Shown piece after piece: positions 10,127-18,565 of a stretch of 64,000 bases of DNA. Location: assembly GCF_900102625.1 (NCBI RefSeq), contig NZ_FMZC01000006.1, forward strand, positions 171,925 to 235,924, given 5' to 3'. Both the position numbers and the translations under genes were made by a program. The notes under the pieces were generated by a model, which saw only the letters and a program-made list of their open reading frames with translations, was not told the DNA's origin and searched no databases. Numbering within the stretch: position 1 is the stretch's first letter; each line of letters starts with the position of its first letter. The stretch is from Paracidovorax valerianellae (GTDB taxonomy: Bacteria; Pseudomonadota; Gammaproteobacteria; Burkholderiales; Burkholderiaceae_C).

Positions 10127-11500
10127 ATGACCCCATCGCCCCACAACCCGCGCGCCGCACTGTTCCAGGACTCCAACTTCCGCTGGATGGTCAGCGGCAC
10201 GGCCCTCACCATGCTGGGCGACCAGTTCACGCTCATCGCCCTGCCCTGGCTCGTGCTGCAGATGACCGGCGACACCCTCGTGCTCGGGACGGTGCTGGCC
10301 CTCATGAGCGTGCCGCGCGCGCTGTTCATCCTGATCGGCGGCGCGCTGGTGGACCGCCACTCGCCCAAGCAGGTGCTGATGCTCACAAAATACGCCAACC
10401 TGGCCTTGCTGGGCGTGCTCAGCGCGCTGGTGCTGGCCGGCGCGCTCACGCTGTGGATGGTCTATGCGCTGTCGCTGGCCATCGGCCTGGCCACCGCGTT
10501 CAGCATTCCGGCCGGCACTGCCATGCTGCCGCACGTGGTGCCGCGCGCGCAACTGCAGGCCGCCAACGGCATCAGCATGGGCATCCGCCAACTCACGATG
10601 TTCCTGGGGCCGCTGCTGGCCGGACTGCTGATCGCCTTGTTCGGCGACGGCAGCGGCGGGGCAGGCACCGGGGGTTCCGGTGCCATGGCCAACGCACCGG
10701 GCATCGGCGTGGCTTTCGGGCTCGACGCGCTCAGCTTCGGCCTGTCGGCCTGGACGCTGTCGAAGGTGCGCCTGCTGCCAGCGGCGCCGGCCGCATCCGC
10801 CGGTGCCACCAGTGCCACCAGTGCCACCAGCGCCACTGGCCCCGCCGCGCCCGGCAGCGCCCCTTCGGCAGTGCTGGCCTCGGTGGCGCAAGGCCTGGCC
10901 CACTTCTGGCGCGACCGCGAACTGCGCACCTGCTTTCTCTACTGGAGCGCCGTGGCGGTGCTCATCATGGGCCCGCTGCACATCGCCATGCCCGTGCTGG
11001 CGAGCAGCCTGCCCCACCTGGGCGCCGCCGCATTCGGCATGCTGGTGGGCGCGCACGGGGCCGGCACGCTGGCGGGCATGGTCGCTTCGGGCATGCTGCC
11101 GCGCCTGCGCTGGGGCAGCCTGGGCATGACGCTGCTGGCGTTCGACGCCACCATCGGCCTGCTGTTCATGCCCATGGGCGTGATCGGCGCGCTGTGGCAA
11201 GGGATCGCGCTCATGCTGGCCATCGGCCTGCTGGGCGGCTTCATGCAGGTGCGCATCTTCACGTGGATCCAGCAGCGGGTGCCGCCGGCACTGATCGGCC
11301 GGGCGATGGCGCTGTTCATGTTCATCTTCATGGGCCTGGCGCCGATCTCCGCCGCCATCACGGGCTGGGTGATGAAAGGCATCACGCTGGCGCAATTGTT
11401 CGCGGGCTGCGGCGGCGCGCTGGTGGTGGTGGCCGCGCTGGCCTTCATGCTGACACCGCTGCGGCAGGTGAACGACGCGCCGGGCACCGCGGCCCGCTGA
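10127..11500 (+). CDS. MFS transporter (probable drug exporter)
   Basis: A 457-aa major facilitator superfamily protein with about 12 hydrophobic segments. The N-terminus FRWMVSGTALTMLGDQFTLI and the loop GGALVDRHSPKQVL (motif A-like) are typical of exporters related to EntS and macrolide-efflux types. The central loop carries a repetitive Ala/Thr/Ser linker (GATSATSATSATGPAAP, DNA repeats at about 10803-10834). The frame opens at TTG 10055, but that codon is the -35 box of the gene's own promoter, so ATG 10127 is the start. The substrate is unknown; control by the adjacent MerR protein suggests a toxic ligand. Confidence 0.9.
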   Translation: MTPSPHNPRAALFQDSNFRWMVSGTALTMLGDQFTLIALPWLVLQMTGDTLVLGTVLALMSVPRALFILIGGALVDRHSPKQVLMLTKYANLALLGVLSALVLAGALTLWMVYALSLAIGLATAFSIPAGTAMLPHVVPRAQLQAANGISMGIRQLTMFLGPLLAGLLIALFGDGSGGAGTGGSGAMANAPGIGVAFGLDALSFGLSAWTLSKVRLLPAAPAASAGATSATSATSATGPAAPGSAPSAVLASVAQGLAHFWRDRELRTCFLYWSAVAVLIMGPLHIAMPVLASSLPHLGAAAFGMLVGAHGAGTLAGMVASGMLPRLRWGSLGMTLLAFDATIGLLFMPMGVIGALWQGIALMLAIGLLGGFMQVRIFTWIQQRVPPALIGRAMALFMFIFMGLAPISAAITGWVMKGITLAQLFAGCGGALVVVAALAFMLTPLRQVNDAPGTAAR

Positions 11501-11650
11501 ACCGCAGCGTGCCGGCCGGCGGCGCGGCGATGGCTTGCCACTGCCCGCAGCAGGGCGCCGGGTGGCCGGCACCGGGGGGCCGGGCGTACACTGAGCCCCT
11601 TCCGTGCGGCGCTGGCGCCGCTGCCGCTGCCTGCCGTCGCTGCCTCGCCC

Positions 11651-13876
11651 ATGAGCCGTCCTGATCTTTCGCTTCTCCTGCCCCCTGGTTCGGAGAACCC
11701 TCCCGAGCCGTCCCCGCCCGAACGCCCTGCACCCGCCGTGCACCGGGCCGAAGGCCCCGTGGCCGCACTCATCGGCGAACTGCGCGCCTACCAGGCCGAG
11801 CTGGAGGTGCAGAACAAGGTGCTGCGCTACAGCCAAGCCGCGGCCGAGAGCGCCTCGGAACGCTTCGAGACCCTGTTCGCCAGCGTGCCGCTGTCGCTCA
11901 TGGTGCTGGATGAGCACGACATCGTGGTGCAGGCCAATTCGATGGCGCACCGCTCGTTCCAGCCCACCGAAGCCGACCGCCCCGTCACCTCGCTGATGCC
12001 GTTCGTGAGCGCCGCCGATGCCGGGCGCGTGCGCGAGGCCTTCGCCCAGGCGCGCGAGCACGGCCACAGCGAGGCCACCGAAGTGGTCTTCCAGGTCGGC
12101 GCTGCAAACGGCAACAGCAACATCACGGGCGACCTGCACATCGCCCGCATCGAGGCCCCGCAGGAAAGCGGCCCGCCGCTGCTGCAGTTTTTGTGCGCGG
12201 TGATCGACCAGGGCCCGCTGCTCACCGAGCGCCAGGCCCTGCAGCAAAGCGCGCAGGCCCTGCAGGAGCGCAATGCCCAGCTGCACGCCAGCGAGCGCCG
12301 GCTGGAGGCCGTCATCAACTCCGCGCTGGACGCCATCCTGTGCGTGGACCGGCACCAGCGCATCACCGTCTTCAACCCCACTGCCGCGGCGCTCTTCCAG
12401 TGCGCCACCGCCGATGCCATGGGCAGCCCGCTGGAGCGCTTTCTGCCCGACGCGGCCCAGGCGCTGGCGTTCGCGCAGCTCACCACGCAGGCCGTGCTGG
12501 GCGAAATGGTGGCCCGCACCGCCAGCGGCAAGGAACTGGCCGTGGAAGTGAGCATGTCGTTCGAACGCCATGCCGAGGGCGAGACCACCACCGTCTTCGC
12601 GCGCGACCTCACGGGCCGCAAGAAAGCCGAGGCCCACCGCTCCGAGCTGGAAGCGCAATTGCGCGAATCGCACAAGATGCAGGCCGTGGGCACCATGGCC
12701 GGCGGCATCGCGCACGACTTCAACAACATCCTGAGCGCCATCCTGGGCAACGTCGAACTGGCCAAGGCCGATTGCGACGCCGGCTCGCCCGTGCTGGAGA
12801 GCCTGCACGAGATCGACAAGGCCGGCCGCCGGGCGCGCGACCTGGTGCGCCAGATCCTCACCTTCAGCCGCAACGAGCCGCCGCAGCGCACCGCCGTGAG
12901 CGTGCACGACGCGGTGCACGACACCGAACGCCTGCTGCGCGTGACACTGCCGCCCGCCATCGAACTGCGGCTGCGGCTGGACGGCGAACTGCCCCCCGTG
13001 CTGGCCGATGCCACGCAGGTCGAGCAGGCGCTGCTCAACCTGTGCACCAACGCCATCCACGCGATCGGCGAGGCGCGCGGCACCGTGTGCGTGGAAGCCT
13101 CGGCGCTCGAACCCGACCTGCGCCTGTGCGAACGGCTGGGCCTGCCCCTGGGCGAATACGTCGCCCTGACCGTGGTGGACAACGGCCCGGGCATCGACGC
13201 CGCCACGCAGCAGCGCATCTTCGAACCCTTCTTCACCACCAAGCCCGTGGGCCAGGGCACCGGCCTCGGGCTGGCCGTGGTGCACGGCGTGATGCGCACG
13301 CACAGCGGCGCGGTGGACGTGCACAGCACACCCGGCGAAGGCAGCCGCTTCACGCTGTACTTTCCCATCGCGCCCGATTCGGTGCCCAGGGCCGTGCCGC
13401 TGCTCCCCACCACCGCCGCGCCTGTGCCGGCCCAGCCCGCCGATGCGCGCCTGCGCCACGTCATGTACGTGGACGACGACGAGGCGTTGGTCTTTCTGGT
13501 GCGCCGCCTGCTGCGCCGCCGCGGCTATCAGGTGACGGGCTTCACCGACCCGCACGAGGCCACCGAGGCCCTGCGCGCCGATCCCGCCGCCTACGACCTG
13601 CTGGTGACCGACTACAACATGCCCGGCTACTGTGGCGTCGATCTGGTGCGCGAGGCCAAGCGCATCCGCCCCGACCTTCCCGTGGCCCTGGCCTCCGGCC
13701 ACGTCACGGCCGAGATCGAACAATCGGCCCTGGCCGAAGGGGCCAGCGCCCTCATCCACAAGCCCAACGACGTGAAAGAACTCTGCGCCACCGTGCACCA
13801 GCTGGTGCATGGCAGCAGTGCCGAGGGCCCGGACAGCATTGACGGTGCAGACGCCCGGCCAGGCCATGGAAGCTGA
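11651..13876 (+). CDS. PAS-domain hybrid histidine kinase with receiver domain
   Basis: A 741-aa cytoplasmic sensor with no membrane segment. Order: proline-rich start, coiled coil, PAS-like domain (about 70-195), coiled coil, second PAS (about 220-335), HisKA with phospho-acceptor H355 in GGIAHDFNNIL, HATPase (N box EQALLNLCTNAI, G1 DNGPGID, F box FEPFFTT, G2 GTGLGL), then a C-terminal receiver domain with DDDE acidic pocket and phospho-acceptor D654 in LVTDYNMPG. There is no output domain and no partner regulator next door, so phosphotransfer goes to an unlinked protein. Its 3' end overlaps the pseudouridine synthase gene. Confidence 0.93.
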   Translation: MSRPDLSLLLPPGSENPPEPSPPERPAPAVHRAEGPVAALIGELRAYQAELEVQNKVLRYSQAAAESASERFETLFASVPLSLMVLDEHDIVVQANSMAHRSFQPTEADRPVTSLMPFVSAADAGRVREAFAQAREHGHSEATEVVFQVGAANGNSNITGDLHIARIEAPQESGPPLLQFLCAVIDQGPLLTERQALQQSAQALQERNAQLHASERRLEAVINSALDAILCVDRHQRITVFNPTAAALFQCATADAMGSPLERFLPDAAQALAFAQLTTQAVLGEMVARTASGKELAVEVSMSFERHAEGETTTVFARDLTGRKKAEAHRSELEAQLRESHKMQAVGTMAGGIAHDFNNILSAILGNVELAKADCDAGSPVLESLHEIDKAGRRARDLVRQILTFSRNEPPQRTAVSVHDAVHDTERLLRVTLPPAIELRLRLDGELPPVLADATQVEQALLNLCTNAIHAIGEARGTVCVEASALEPDLRLCERLGLPLGEYVALTVVDNGPGIDAATQQRIFEPFFTTKPVGQGTGLGLAVVHGVMRTHSGAVDVHSTPGEGSRFTLYFPIAPDSVPRAVPLLPTTAAPVPAQPADARLRHVMYVDDDEALVFLVRRLLRRRGYQVTGFTDPHEATEALRADPAAYDLLVTDYNMPGYCGVDLVREAKRIRPDLPVALASGHVTAEIEQSALAEGASALIHKPNDVKELCATVHQLVHGSSAEGPDSIDGADARPGHGS

Positions 13877-14594
13877 GGCCGCGGCGGCAGGCCATTACAT
13901 CGCCGCCGCATCGCCTCCGGAGCACCAAGGCGCGTTCGATGGCGAATGCCTGTTCGCCGACGACGACCTGCTCGTGCTGATCAAGCCCTCCGGATTGCTG
14001 TGCGTGCCCGGGCGCGGCCCCGACAAGCAGGACTGCCTGAGCGCCCGCGCCCAGGCCCGCTGGCCCGAGGCGCTGATCGTGCACCGGCTGGACCAGGCCA
14101 CGTCGGGCATCGTGCTCATGGCGCGCCACGCCCAGGCGCAGCGGGCGCTGGGCGATGCGTTCGCCGAGCGGCGCGTGGACAAGCGCTACGAAGCGGTCGT
14201 GCAGGGCCTGCCCGCCACGGCCAACGCTGACGATGACGCTGATGCCGAAGGCTGGCACACCATCGACCTGCCGATCGCCGCCGACTGGGACCGCCGGCCG
14301 TTGCGCGTGATCGACGCCGCCAGCGGCAAACCCAGCCTGACGCGATGGCACGCAATCGCCCACGACCCCGTCGCGCAGACCACCCGCGTGGAACTGCAGC
14401 CCATCACCGGCCGCACGCACCAGTTGCGCATGCACCTGGCTGCCATCGGCCACCCGATCCTGGGCGACGCGCTGTATGCCGATGCGCCGGTGCAAGCCCG
14501 CGCCGCGCGCCTGTTGCTGCATGCGCGCCAGGTCGCTTTCACGCACCCGCGCACCGGGCAGCCGATGGCGTTTTCGAAGCCAGCACCCTTTTAA
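13866..14594 (+). CDS. RluA-family pseudouridine synthase
   Basis: A 242-aa enzyme that isomerises uridine to pseudouridine in rRNA or tRNA. The catalytic motif HRLDQATSGIVLMAR contains the nucleophilic Asp, and ITGRTHQLRMHLAAIGHPILGD, LYAD is the family C-terminal motif (YAD follows). There is no N-terminal S4 domain, as in RluA itself, so it may act on 23S rRNA U746 and tRNA U32, though RluA paralogues cannot be separated by eye. The ATG at 13866 overlaps the kinase stop by 11 nt; a longer in-frame start at 13809 lies deep in the kinase gene. Confidence 0.9.
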   Translation: MEAEAAAAGHYIAAASPPEHQGAFDGECLFADDDLLVLIKPSGLLCVPGRGPDKQDCLSARAQARWPEALIVHRLDQATSGIVLMARHAQAQRALGDAFAERRVDKRYEAVVQGLPATANADDDADAEGWHTIDLPIAADWDRRPLRVIDAASGKPSLTRWHAIAHDPVAQTTRVELQPITGRTHQLRMHLAAIGHPILGDALYADAPVQARAARLLLHARQVAFTHPRTGQPMAFSKPAPF

Positions 14595-14599
14595 CGTTT

Positions 14600-14652
14600 C
14601 GTGCCTCCAGCGCAATCAGCACTAGGGGGAGTAGCTATACATTCGATAGCAT
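14600..14652 (-). repeat. Dispersed palindromic repeat copy
   Basis: Read on the minus strand: GCTAT-(7 nt)-ATAGC dyad, a spacer with CCCTAGTG, then ATTGCGCTGGAGGCAC. It matches the copy at 32740-32800 across CCTAGTG and ATTGCGCTGGAGGC. It starts six bases after the pseudouridine synthase stop codon. Confidence 0.75.
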
Positions 14653-14727
14653 GCTGGACTGCGGAAACTTGGAGCACCTCGGACAGCCCCTCTGCCGTGC
14701 GCGCGGGCTGCGCAGTACCATCGCCGG

Positions 14728-15486
14728 ATGCCTCAACACCTCACGATCCTGACGGGCGCCTCGCGCGGCATGGGCCTGGCCATGGCCCGCCTGCTGCTCA
14801 AGCCCGGCCACGCGCTGCTCACCCTCTCCCGCACCACCAACGCTGAACTGGCCGCCGAAGCCGCCCAGGCCGGCGCCACGCTGGAGCAGTGGGAGCAGGA
14901 CCTGTCCCAGGGACTGCACGCCGCCGCCCGGCTGCGCACCTGGCTGGCCAACGCGCCGGCCGGGCAGTATGCGAGTGCCACCCTCATCAACAACGCCGGC
15001 GTCGTGCCGCGCATCGCCCCGCTGTCGGGCAGCGATCCCGCCGACCTGGCCCACGCGCTGCGCGTAGGGCTGGAAGCGCCCATGCAATTGAGCGGCGCTT
15101 TCCTGGGCGCCACCGAAAACTGGCCCGTGCCGCGCAAGGTGCTCAACATCTCGTCCGGCCTCGGCCGCCGGGCCATGGCGTCCCAGGCGGCCTATTGCGC
15201 CGCCAAGGCAGGCATGGACCACTTCACCCGCTGCCTCGCGCTGGACGAAGCGGCCAAGCCGAACGGCGCCAAGGCATGCTCGCTGGCACCCGGCGTGATC
15301 GACACCGACATGCAGGCCCACCTGCGCGATGCGCACCCCGCCGACTTCCCCGACGTTCAGAACTTCGCCAACCTGAAATCGGGCGGCATGCTCACCTCGC
15401 CCACCGAGGCAGCCGCGCGCGTGCTGGCCTGGCTGGAGCGCGCCGACTTCGGCGAGTCGCCGGTGGCGGACGTGCGCGACGCCTGA
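14728..15486 (+). CDS. SDR family NAD(P)-dependent oxidoreductase
   Basis: A 252-aa classical short-chain dehydrogenase. TGASRGMG (residues 9-16) binds the cofactor, NNAG stabilises the sheet, and the catalytic residues lie in NISSG and AYCAAKAG (Tyr and Lys of YxxxK). Overall shape, with PGVIDTDMQAHLR near the C-terminus, is like sepiapterin reductase or benzil reductase enzymes. The physiological substrate is not evident, and neither neighbour is a pathway partner. Flanked on both sides by copies of the dispersed repeat. Confidence 0.9.
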   Translation: MPQHLTILTGASRGMGLAMARLLLKPGHALLTLSRTTNAELAAEAAQAGATLEQWEQDLSQGLHAAARLRTWLANAPAGQYASATLINNAGVVPRIAPLSGSDPADLAHALRVGLEAPMQLSGAFLGATENWPVPRKVLNISSGLGRRAMASQAAYCAAKAGMDHFTRCLALDEAAKPNGAKACSLAPGVIDTDMQAHLRDAHPADFPDVQNFANLKSGGMLTSPTEAAARVLAWLERADFGESPVADVRDA

Positions 15487-15523
15487 ACCTGCGGCCGCGC
15501 CAGCAACAGCAACAGCCCCGCAG

Positions 15524-15590
15524 CGATTGCTATTATTTTTATAGCACAACACCGGCATGAATCATGCGCTGGAGGGCTTTTTGGCTATAT
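15524..15590 (+). repeat. Dispersed palindromic repeat copy
   Basis: GCTAT (15529-15533) and ATAGC (15541-15545) form the dyad; ATCATGCGCTGGAGGGC and TTTTTGGC follow. It fills the space between the SDR gene and the Bug-protein gene. Confidence 0.75.
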
Positions 15591-15644
15591 ATTGACGGCC
15601 TGCCCTCGCCAGAATTTCCCCCTCGAAAAATGGAGACAAAACCG

Positions 15645-16628
15645 ATGATCCGCAGCCTGCTTTCCTTCACCGCGCTGGCCCTGGCGCTGGGCGCCACCGC
15701 CCAGGCGCAAACCGCGGCCCCGGCCGCCGCATACCCGACCAAGCCCGTGCGCCTGATCGTGCCGTTCCCGCCCGGCGGCGGCACCGACATCCTCTCGCGC
15801 CTGGTCGCCACCAAGCTAACCGAAGTCACCCACTGGACGGTGGTGCCCGACAACCGCGCGGGCGCAGGCGGCACCATCGGCATCACCGAAGCCGTGAAGG
15901 CCGCGCCCACCGGCTACGACCTCGTGATGGGCCAGAAAGACAACCTCGTCGTCGCGCCCTGGCTGTACAAGAACCTGCCGTGGGACCCCACGAAAGACCT
16001 GGTGGCCGTAGCCCACATCGCCTACACCCCGGTGATCATCGCGACGGGCGCCAACTCGCGCTTCAAGACGCTGGCCGATGTGGTGGCCGCAGCCCGTGCC
16101 GAACCCGGCAAGATCACCTACGGCTCGCCCGGCAACGGCACCACCATCCACCTGGCCGGCGACCTGTTCGAGAAGGCCGCGGGCATCAAGCTGAGCCACA
16201 TCCCCTACAAGGGCTCCAACCCGGCGTTGATGGACGCGCTGGCCGGCAACGTGGACCTGCTGGTGTCCTCCGTGCCATCGGCGATGGGCCAGATCAAGTC
16301 GGGCAAGCTTCGCCCACTGGCCGTCACCTCGGCCAAGCGCAGCACCTCGCTGCCGGACGTGCCCACCGTGGCCGAGTCGGGCTACAAGGGCTTCGACGTG
16401 AGCTCGTGGTACGGCATCTTCGCCCCGGCCGGCACGCCTGCCAGCGTGGTCACCACGGTGAACACCGAGGTCAACAAGCTGCTGGCTTCGCCTGAAATGC
16501 AGGCTGCCATCCAGGCCCAGGGCGCCGAGGCCGAATCGCTGTCGGCCGCGCAGTTCTCGACACTGCTCAAGTCCGACTACGCAAAGTGGAAGGGCATCGT
16601 GGAAGCCTCGGGCGCCAAGATCGAATGA
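15645..16628 (+). CDS. Tripartite tricarboxylate transporter (Bug family) substrate-binding protein
   Basis: A 327-aa periplasmic binding protein of the TctC/Bug family. A signal peptide (residues 1-22, ending ATAQAQ) is followed by YPTKPVRLIVPFPPGGGTDI, the family's substrate-loop signature, and later PYKGSNPALMDALAGNVDL. These proteins bind carboxylates or aromatic acids. No TctA/TctB membrane genes are adjacent, which is usual for the many orphan Bug proteins of Burkholderiales. The start ATG at 15645 begins the signal peptide; upstream codons in the same frame read through a repeat element and are rejected. Confidence 0.93.
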   Translation: MIRSLLSFTALALALGATAQAQTAAPAAAYPTKPVRLIVPFPPGGGTDILSRLVATKLTEVTHWTVVPDNRAGAGGTIGITEAVKAAPTGYDLVMGQKDNLVVAPWLYKNLPWDPTKDLVAVAHIAYTPVIIATGANSRFKTLADVVAAARAEPGKITYGSPGNGTTIHLAGDLFEKAAGIKLSHIPYKGSNPALMDALAGNVDLLVSSVPSAMGQIKSGKLRPLAVTSAKRSTSLPDVPTVAESGYKGFDVSSWYGIFAPAGTPASVVTTVNTEVNKLLASPEMQAAIQAQGAEAESLSAAQFSTLLKSDYAKWKGIVEASGAKIE

Positions 16629-16642
16629 CCGATCGGTTCGCC

Positions 16643-16680
16643 CCATGAAAAACGGCTCCCTCGGGAGCCGTTTTTCATGG
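16643..16680. terminator. Bidirectional terminator between Bug and usp genes
   Basis: A perfect 18-bp stem with a 2-nt loop: CCATGAAAAACGGCTCCC, TC, and its exact complement. A-runs on one arm and T-runs on the other let it stop transcription from both convergent genes. Confidence 0.92.
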
Positions 16681-16704
16681 CCGCACGGTGGCGTCGCCGA
16701 TCCG

Positions 16705-17142
16705 TCAGTCGCGCACCACCAGCACCGGCACGTGGACGACGCCCAGCACGCGCTGCGTCACGCTGCCCAGCACCAGCTTTTCCAGGCCGCGGCGGCCGTG
16801 CGAGCCCATCACGATCAGATCGGCCTGGGTGGTCTCCAGCGCACGCAGGATGCCGTCGTGCACCGCGTGGCCTTCGCCGATCACCGTGGTCACTGGCACG
16901 CCGGCTTCTTCAAGGGCCTTCTTGGCGCCTTCCAGGGCTTCGTTCGCCTCCTTGGTGGCGGCGCTCAGGTACTGCGACTGGCCGTAGGCAAAGTCGGCGC
17001 CCACGCCGGTGAAAGGGTACGGGTCCACCACGTAGAGGGCCGTCACGGCCGAGCCGAACGCCTTGGCGAGGCCGGCGGCCTTGGCCACGGCCGTCATCGA
17101 GGTCGGCGAGCCGTCCACGGGGAGCAGGATGTGCTTGAACAT
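16705..17142 (-). CDS. Universal stress protein, UspA family
   Basis: A 145-aa single-domain Usp. The N-terminal strand HILLPVDGS and the ATP-binding signature GSHGRRGLEKLVLGSVTQ (G-2x-G-9x-GS) place it among nucleotide-binding members. Such proteins accumulate under starvation and oxidative or respiratory stress. A strong ribosome binding site (AAAGGAG on the minus strand, about 17151-17157) precedes the ATG. Convergent with the Bug-protein gene and monocistronic. Confidence 0.95.
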   Translation of the reverse strand: MFKHILLPVDGSPTSMTAVAKAAGLAKAFGSAVTALYVVDPYPFTGVGADFAYGQSQYLSAATKEANEALEGAKKALEEAGVPVTTVIGEGHAVHDGILRALETTQADLIVMGSHGRRGLEKLVLGSVTQRVLGVVHVPVLVVRD

Positions 17143-17269
17143 AGGAACTTCTCCTTTCGGTTGATGGATCAGGCAAGGCCTGAAGCGAAGGCAGGCTGAA
17201 AGCCCGCCAGGCCGCTTTCAGGCTTGAGTGTCGCGGCGGCCGGCGTTCGGGCCGTTGATCCGCATCAAG

Positions 17270-18034
17270 TCATGTGGCTTGGCCCGGTGCGATCGCGTCC
17301 TGGAAGCCTCCGCGCCGGCAGGTCACGACCAGCGTGTCGCGGAACCCGCCGGGCGCCAGTGGCTGAATGGGCGTGGTCTCGTGGATCATGCGCGCATCGT
17401 CCAGCAGCATCAGCGACCACGGCTCGTTGAGCGTGAAGCGTTGCCCGCTGGGACCCGACGCTTCGAATATACGCGTCTCGCCGCCCTTCACGCCCTCGCG
17501 CCCGACCAGGAAAACCGCCACCAGGTCCACGCCGTCGCGGTGCGCGCCCTCGGGCGTGGGACGGCCGATGCCGTCGGTGGTGTCGATGCGGAACTGGTGC
17601 GCTTCGATGAACCAGCGCTCGGGCTCGGTGGCCAGCGCCGCCTGCGACACCCGCGCCAGCGCCGACAGCAACTGCAGCCACGCCGGGCGCACCACCGTGG
17701 TGTCCAGCATGGGCGCGAACCAGCGCTGCATGCCGCCGTGCAGCGCGTTGTATTCGACCGGCTGCCAGTGCGCGCGGTGCGGCACGGTCTGCACGCTGTC
17801 GCCGTCCGAAACGAAGCATGCGTGGCGCCGGCGCCGGTAGCGCCCGCCGTCCTTCAGGAATTCATCGGGCGGCAGGCCGCTCCAGTCGGCGTGCAGGGCT
17901 TCGAGATCGCCCAGCGGGCAACCGATCCAGGCCGCGGTGTCGGCAGGCCGCAGCACGGCATAACCCGCGCTGCGCAGATGGCTTGCCACTTGGTCCGGTG
18001 GCAGGTACGGAGGGGGAAAGGTGATGTGCGCCAT
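17270..18034 (-). CDS. 2-oxoglutarate/Fe(II)-dependent dioxygenase family protein
   Basis: A 254-aa protein with the iron facial triad visible as AHRDGVDLVAVF (His and Asp) and MIHETTPI (distal His), plus RDTLVVTC, whose Arg would hold 2-oxoglutarate. This arrangement fits the 2OG-Fe dioxygenase family related to free amino-acid hydroxylases such as BsmA-like proteins. The substrate is unknown. The frame is open to 18154, but ATG 18034 begins the conserved part (MAHITFPPPYLPP). It is divergent from the PilZ gene. Confidence 0.8.
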   Translation of the reverse strand: MAHITFPPPYLPPDQVASHLRSAGYAVLRPADTAAWIGCPLGDLEALHADWSGLPPDEFLKDGGRYRRRRHACFVSDGDSVQTVPHRAHWQPVEYNALHGGMQRWFAPMLDTTVVRPAWLQLLSALARVSQAALATEPERWFIEAHQFRIDTTDGIGRPTPEGAHRDGVDLVAVFLVGREGVKGGETRIFEASGPSGQRFTLNEPWSLMLLDDARMIHETTPIQPLAPGGFRDTLVVTCRRGGFQDAIAPGQAT

Positions 18035-18153
18035 GGCGGCCAAGCTTAACCCGGCAATGGCGTAGAACCTGACCCCAAAGTTCCGGCCCACGGCAGGTGG
18101 CGGCATGGGCGTGCAGTAGCATCGCAAAGCCCCCGCCACCTCCAGGAAACCCA

Positions 18154-18537
18154 ATGTCCCATGAACGCCGCCACTATGTCCGCGTGGCCTTCGATGCGCC
18201 CGCGCTGTTGACCACCGGCCTGGGAACCTTCAGCGTCCAGGTGCTGGATCTGTCGCTGCAGGGCGCGCTGCTGCTCCTGGGCCCCGAGGTGCCGGTGGCG
18301 GACCTGCCCCGCGGTGCGCCGTGCCAACTGGTGGTGCCGCTGTCGGCTGACAACGACCACATCGCCATGTCGGGCGACATCGTGCACATCGAAGGCCGGC
18401 AGGCCGGCCTGCAGTGCCGCACCATGGACCTGGACAGCGTGACCCACCTGCGCCGCGTGATCGAGCTGCAACTGGGCGATCCGGCGCTGCTGGAGCGGGA
18501 CCTGGCGGAACTCATCGCCTCGCACGCCGCGCACTGA
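18154..18537 (+). CDS. PilZ domain protein (c-di-GMP receptor)
   Basis: A 127-aa single PilZ domain. The two c-di-GMP-binding motifs are present: the arginine motif in ERRHYVR near residue 4 and DLSLQGALL (the D/NxSxxG motif) about 30 residues later. It should bind cyclic di-GMP and influence motility, adhesion or exopolysaccharide. AGGAAA precedes the ATG at 18154. No flagellar or cellulose genes are adjacent, so the target is unknown. Confidence 0.88.
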   Translation: MSHERRHYVRVAFDAPALLTTGLGTFSVQVLDLSLQGALLLLGPEVPVADLPRGAPCQLVVPLSADNDHIAMSGDIVHIEGRQAGLQCRTMDLDSVTHLRRVIELQLGDPALLERDLAELIASHAAH

Positions 18538-18565
18538 AGGCTGGGCCGGTCGCGCGATCCCCCCG

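Noticed and set aside
10803..10834. GCCACCAGT tandem repeats, considered as a regulatory VNTR
   Set aside because: They encode an Ala/Thr/Ser linker in the central loop of the MFS protein and keep the frame.
10079..13867. A 1262-codon frame on the minus strand opposite the MFS and kinase genes
   Set aside because: Composition is typical of an antisense shadow, and it spans two well-supported plus-strand genes and their promoter.
16643..16680. Long perfect inverted repeat, considered as an insertion-sequence end
   Set aside because: It has a 2-nt loop and A/T runs and lies between convergent genes, so it is a bidirectional terminator.
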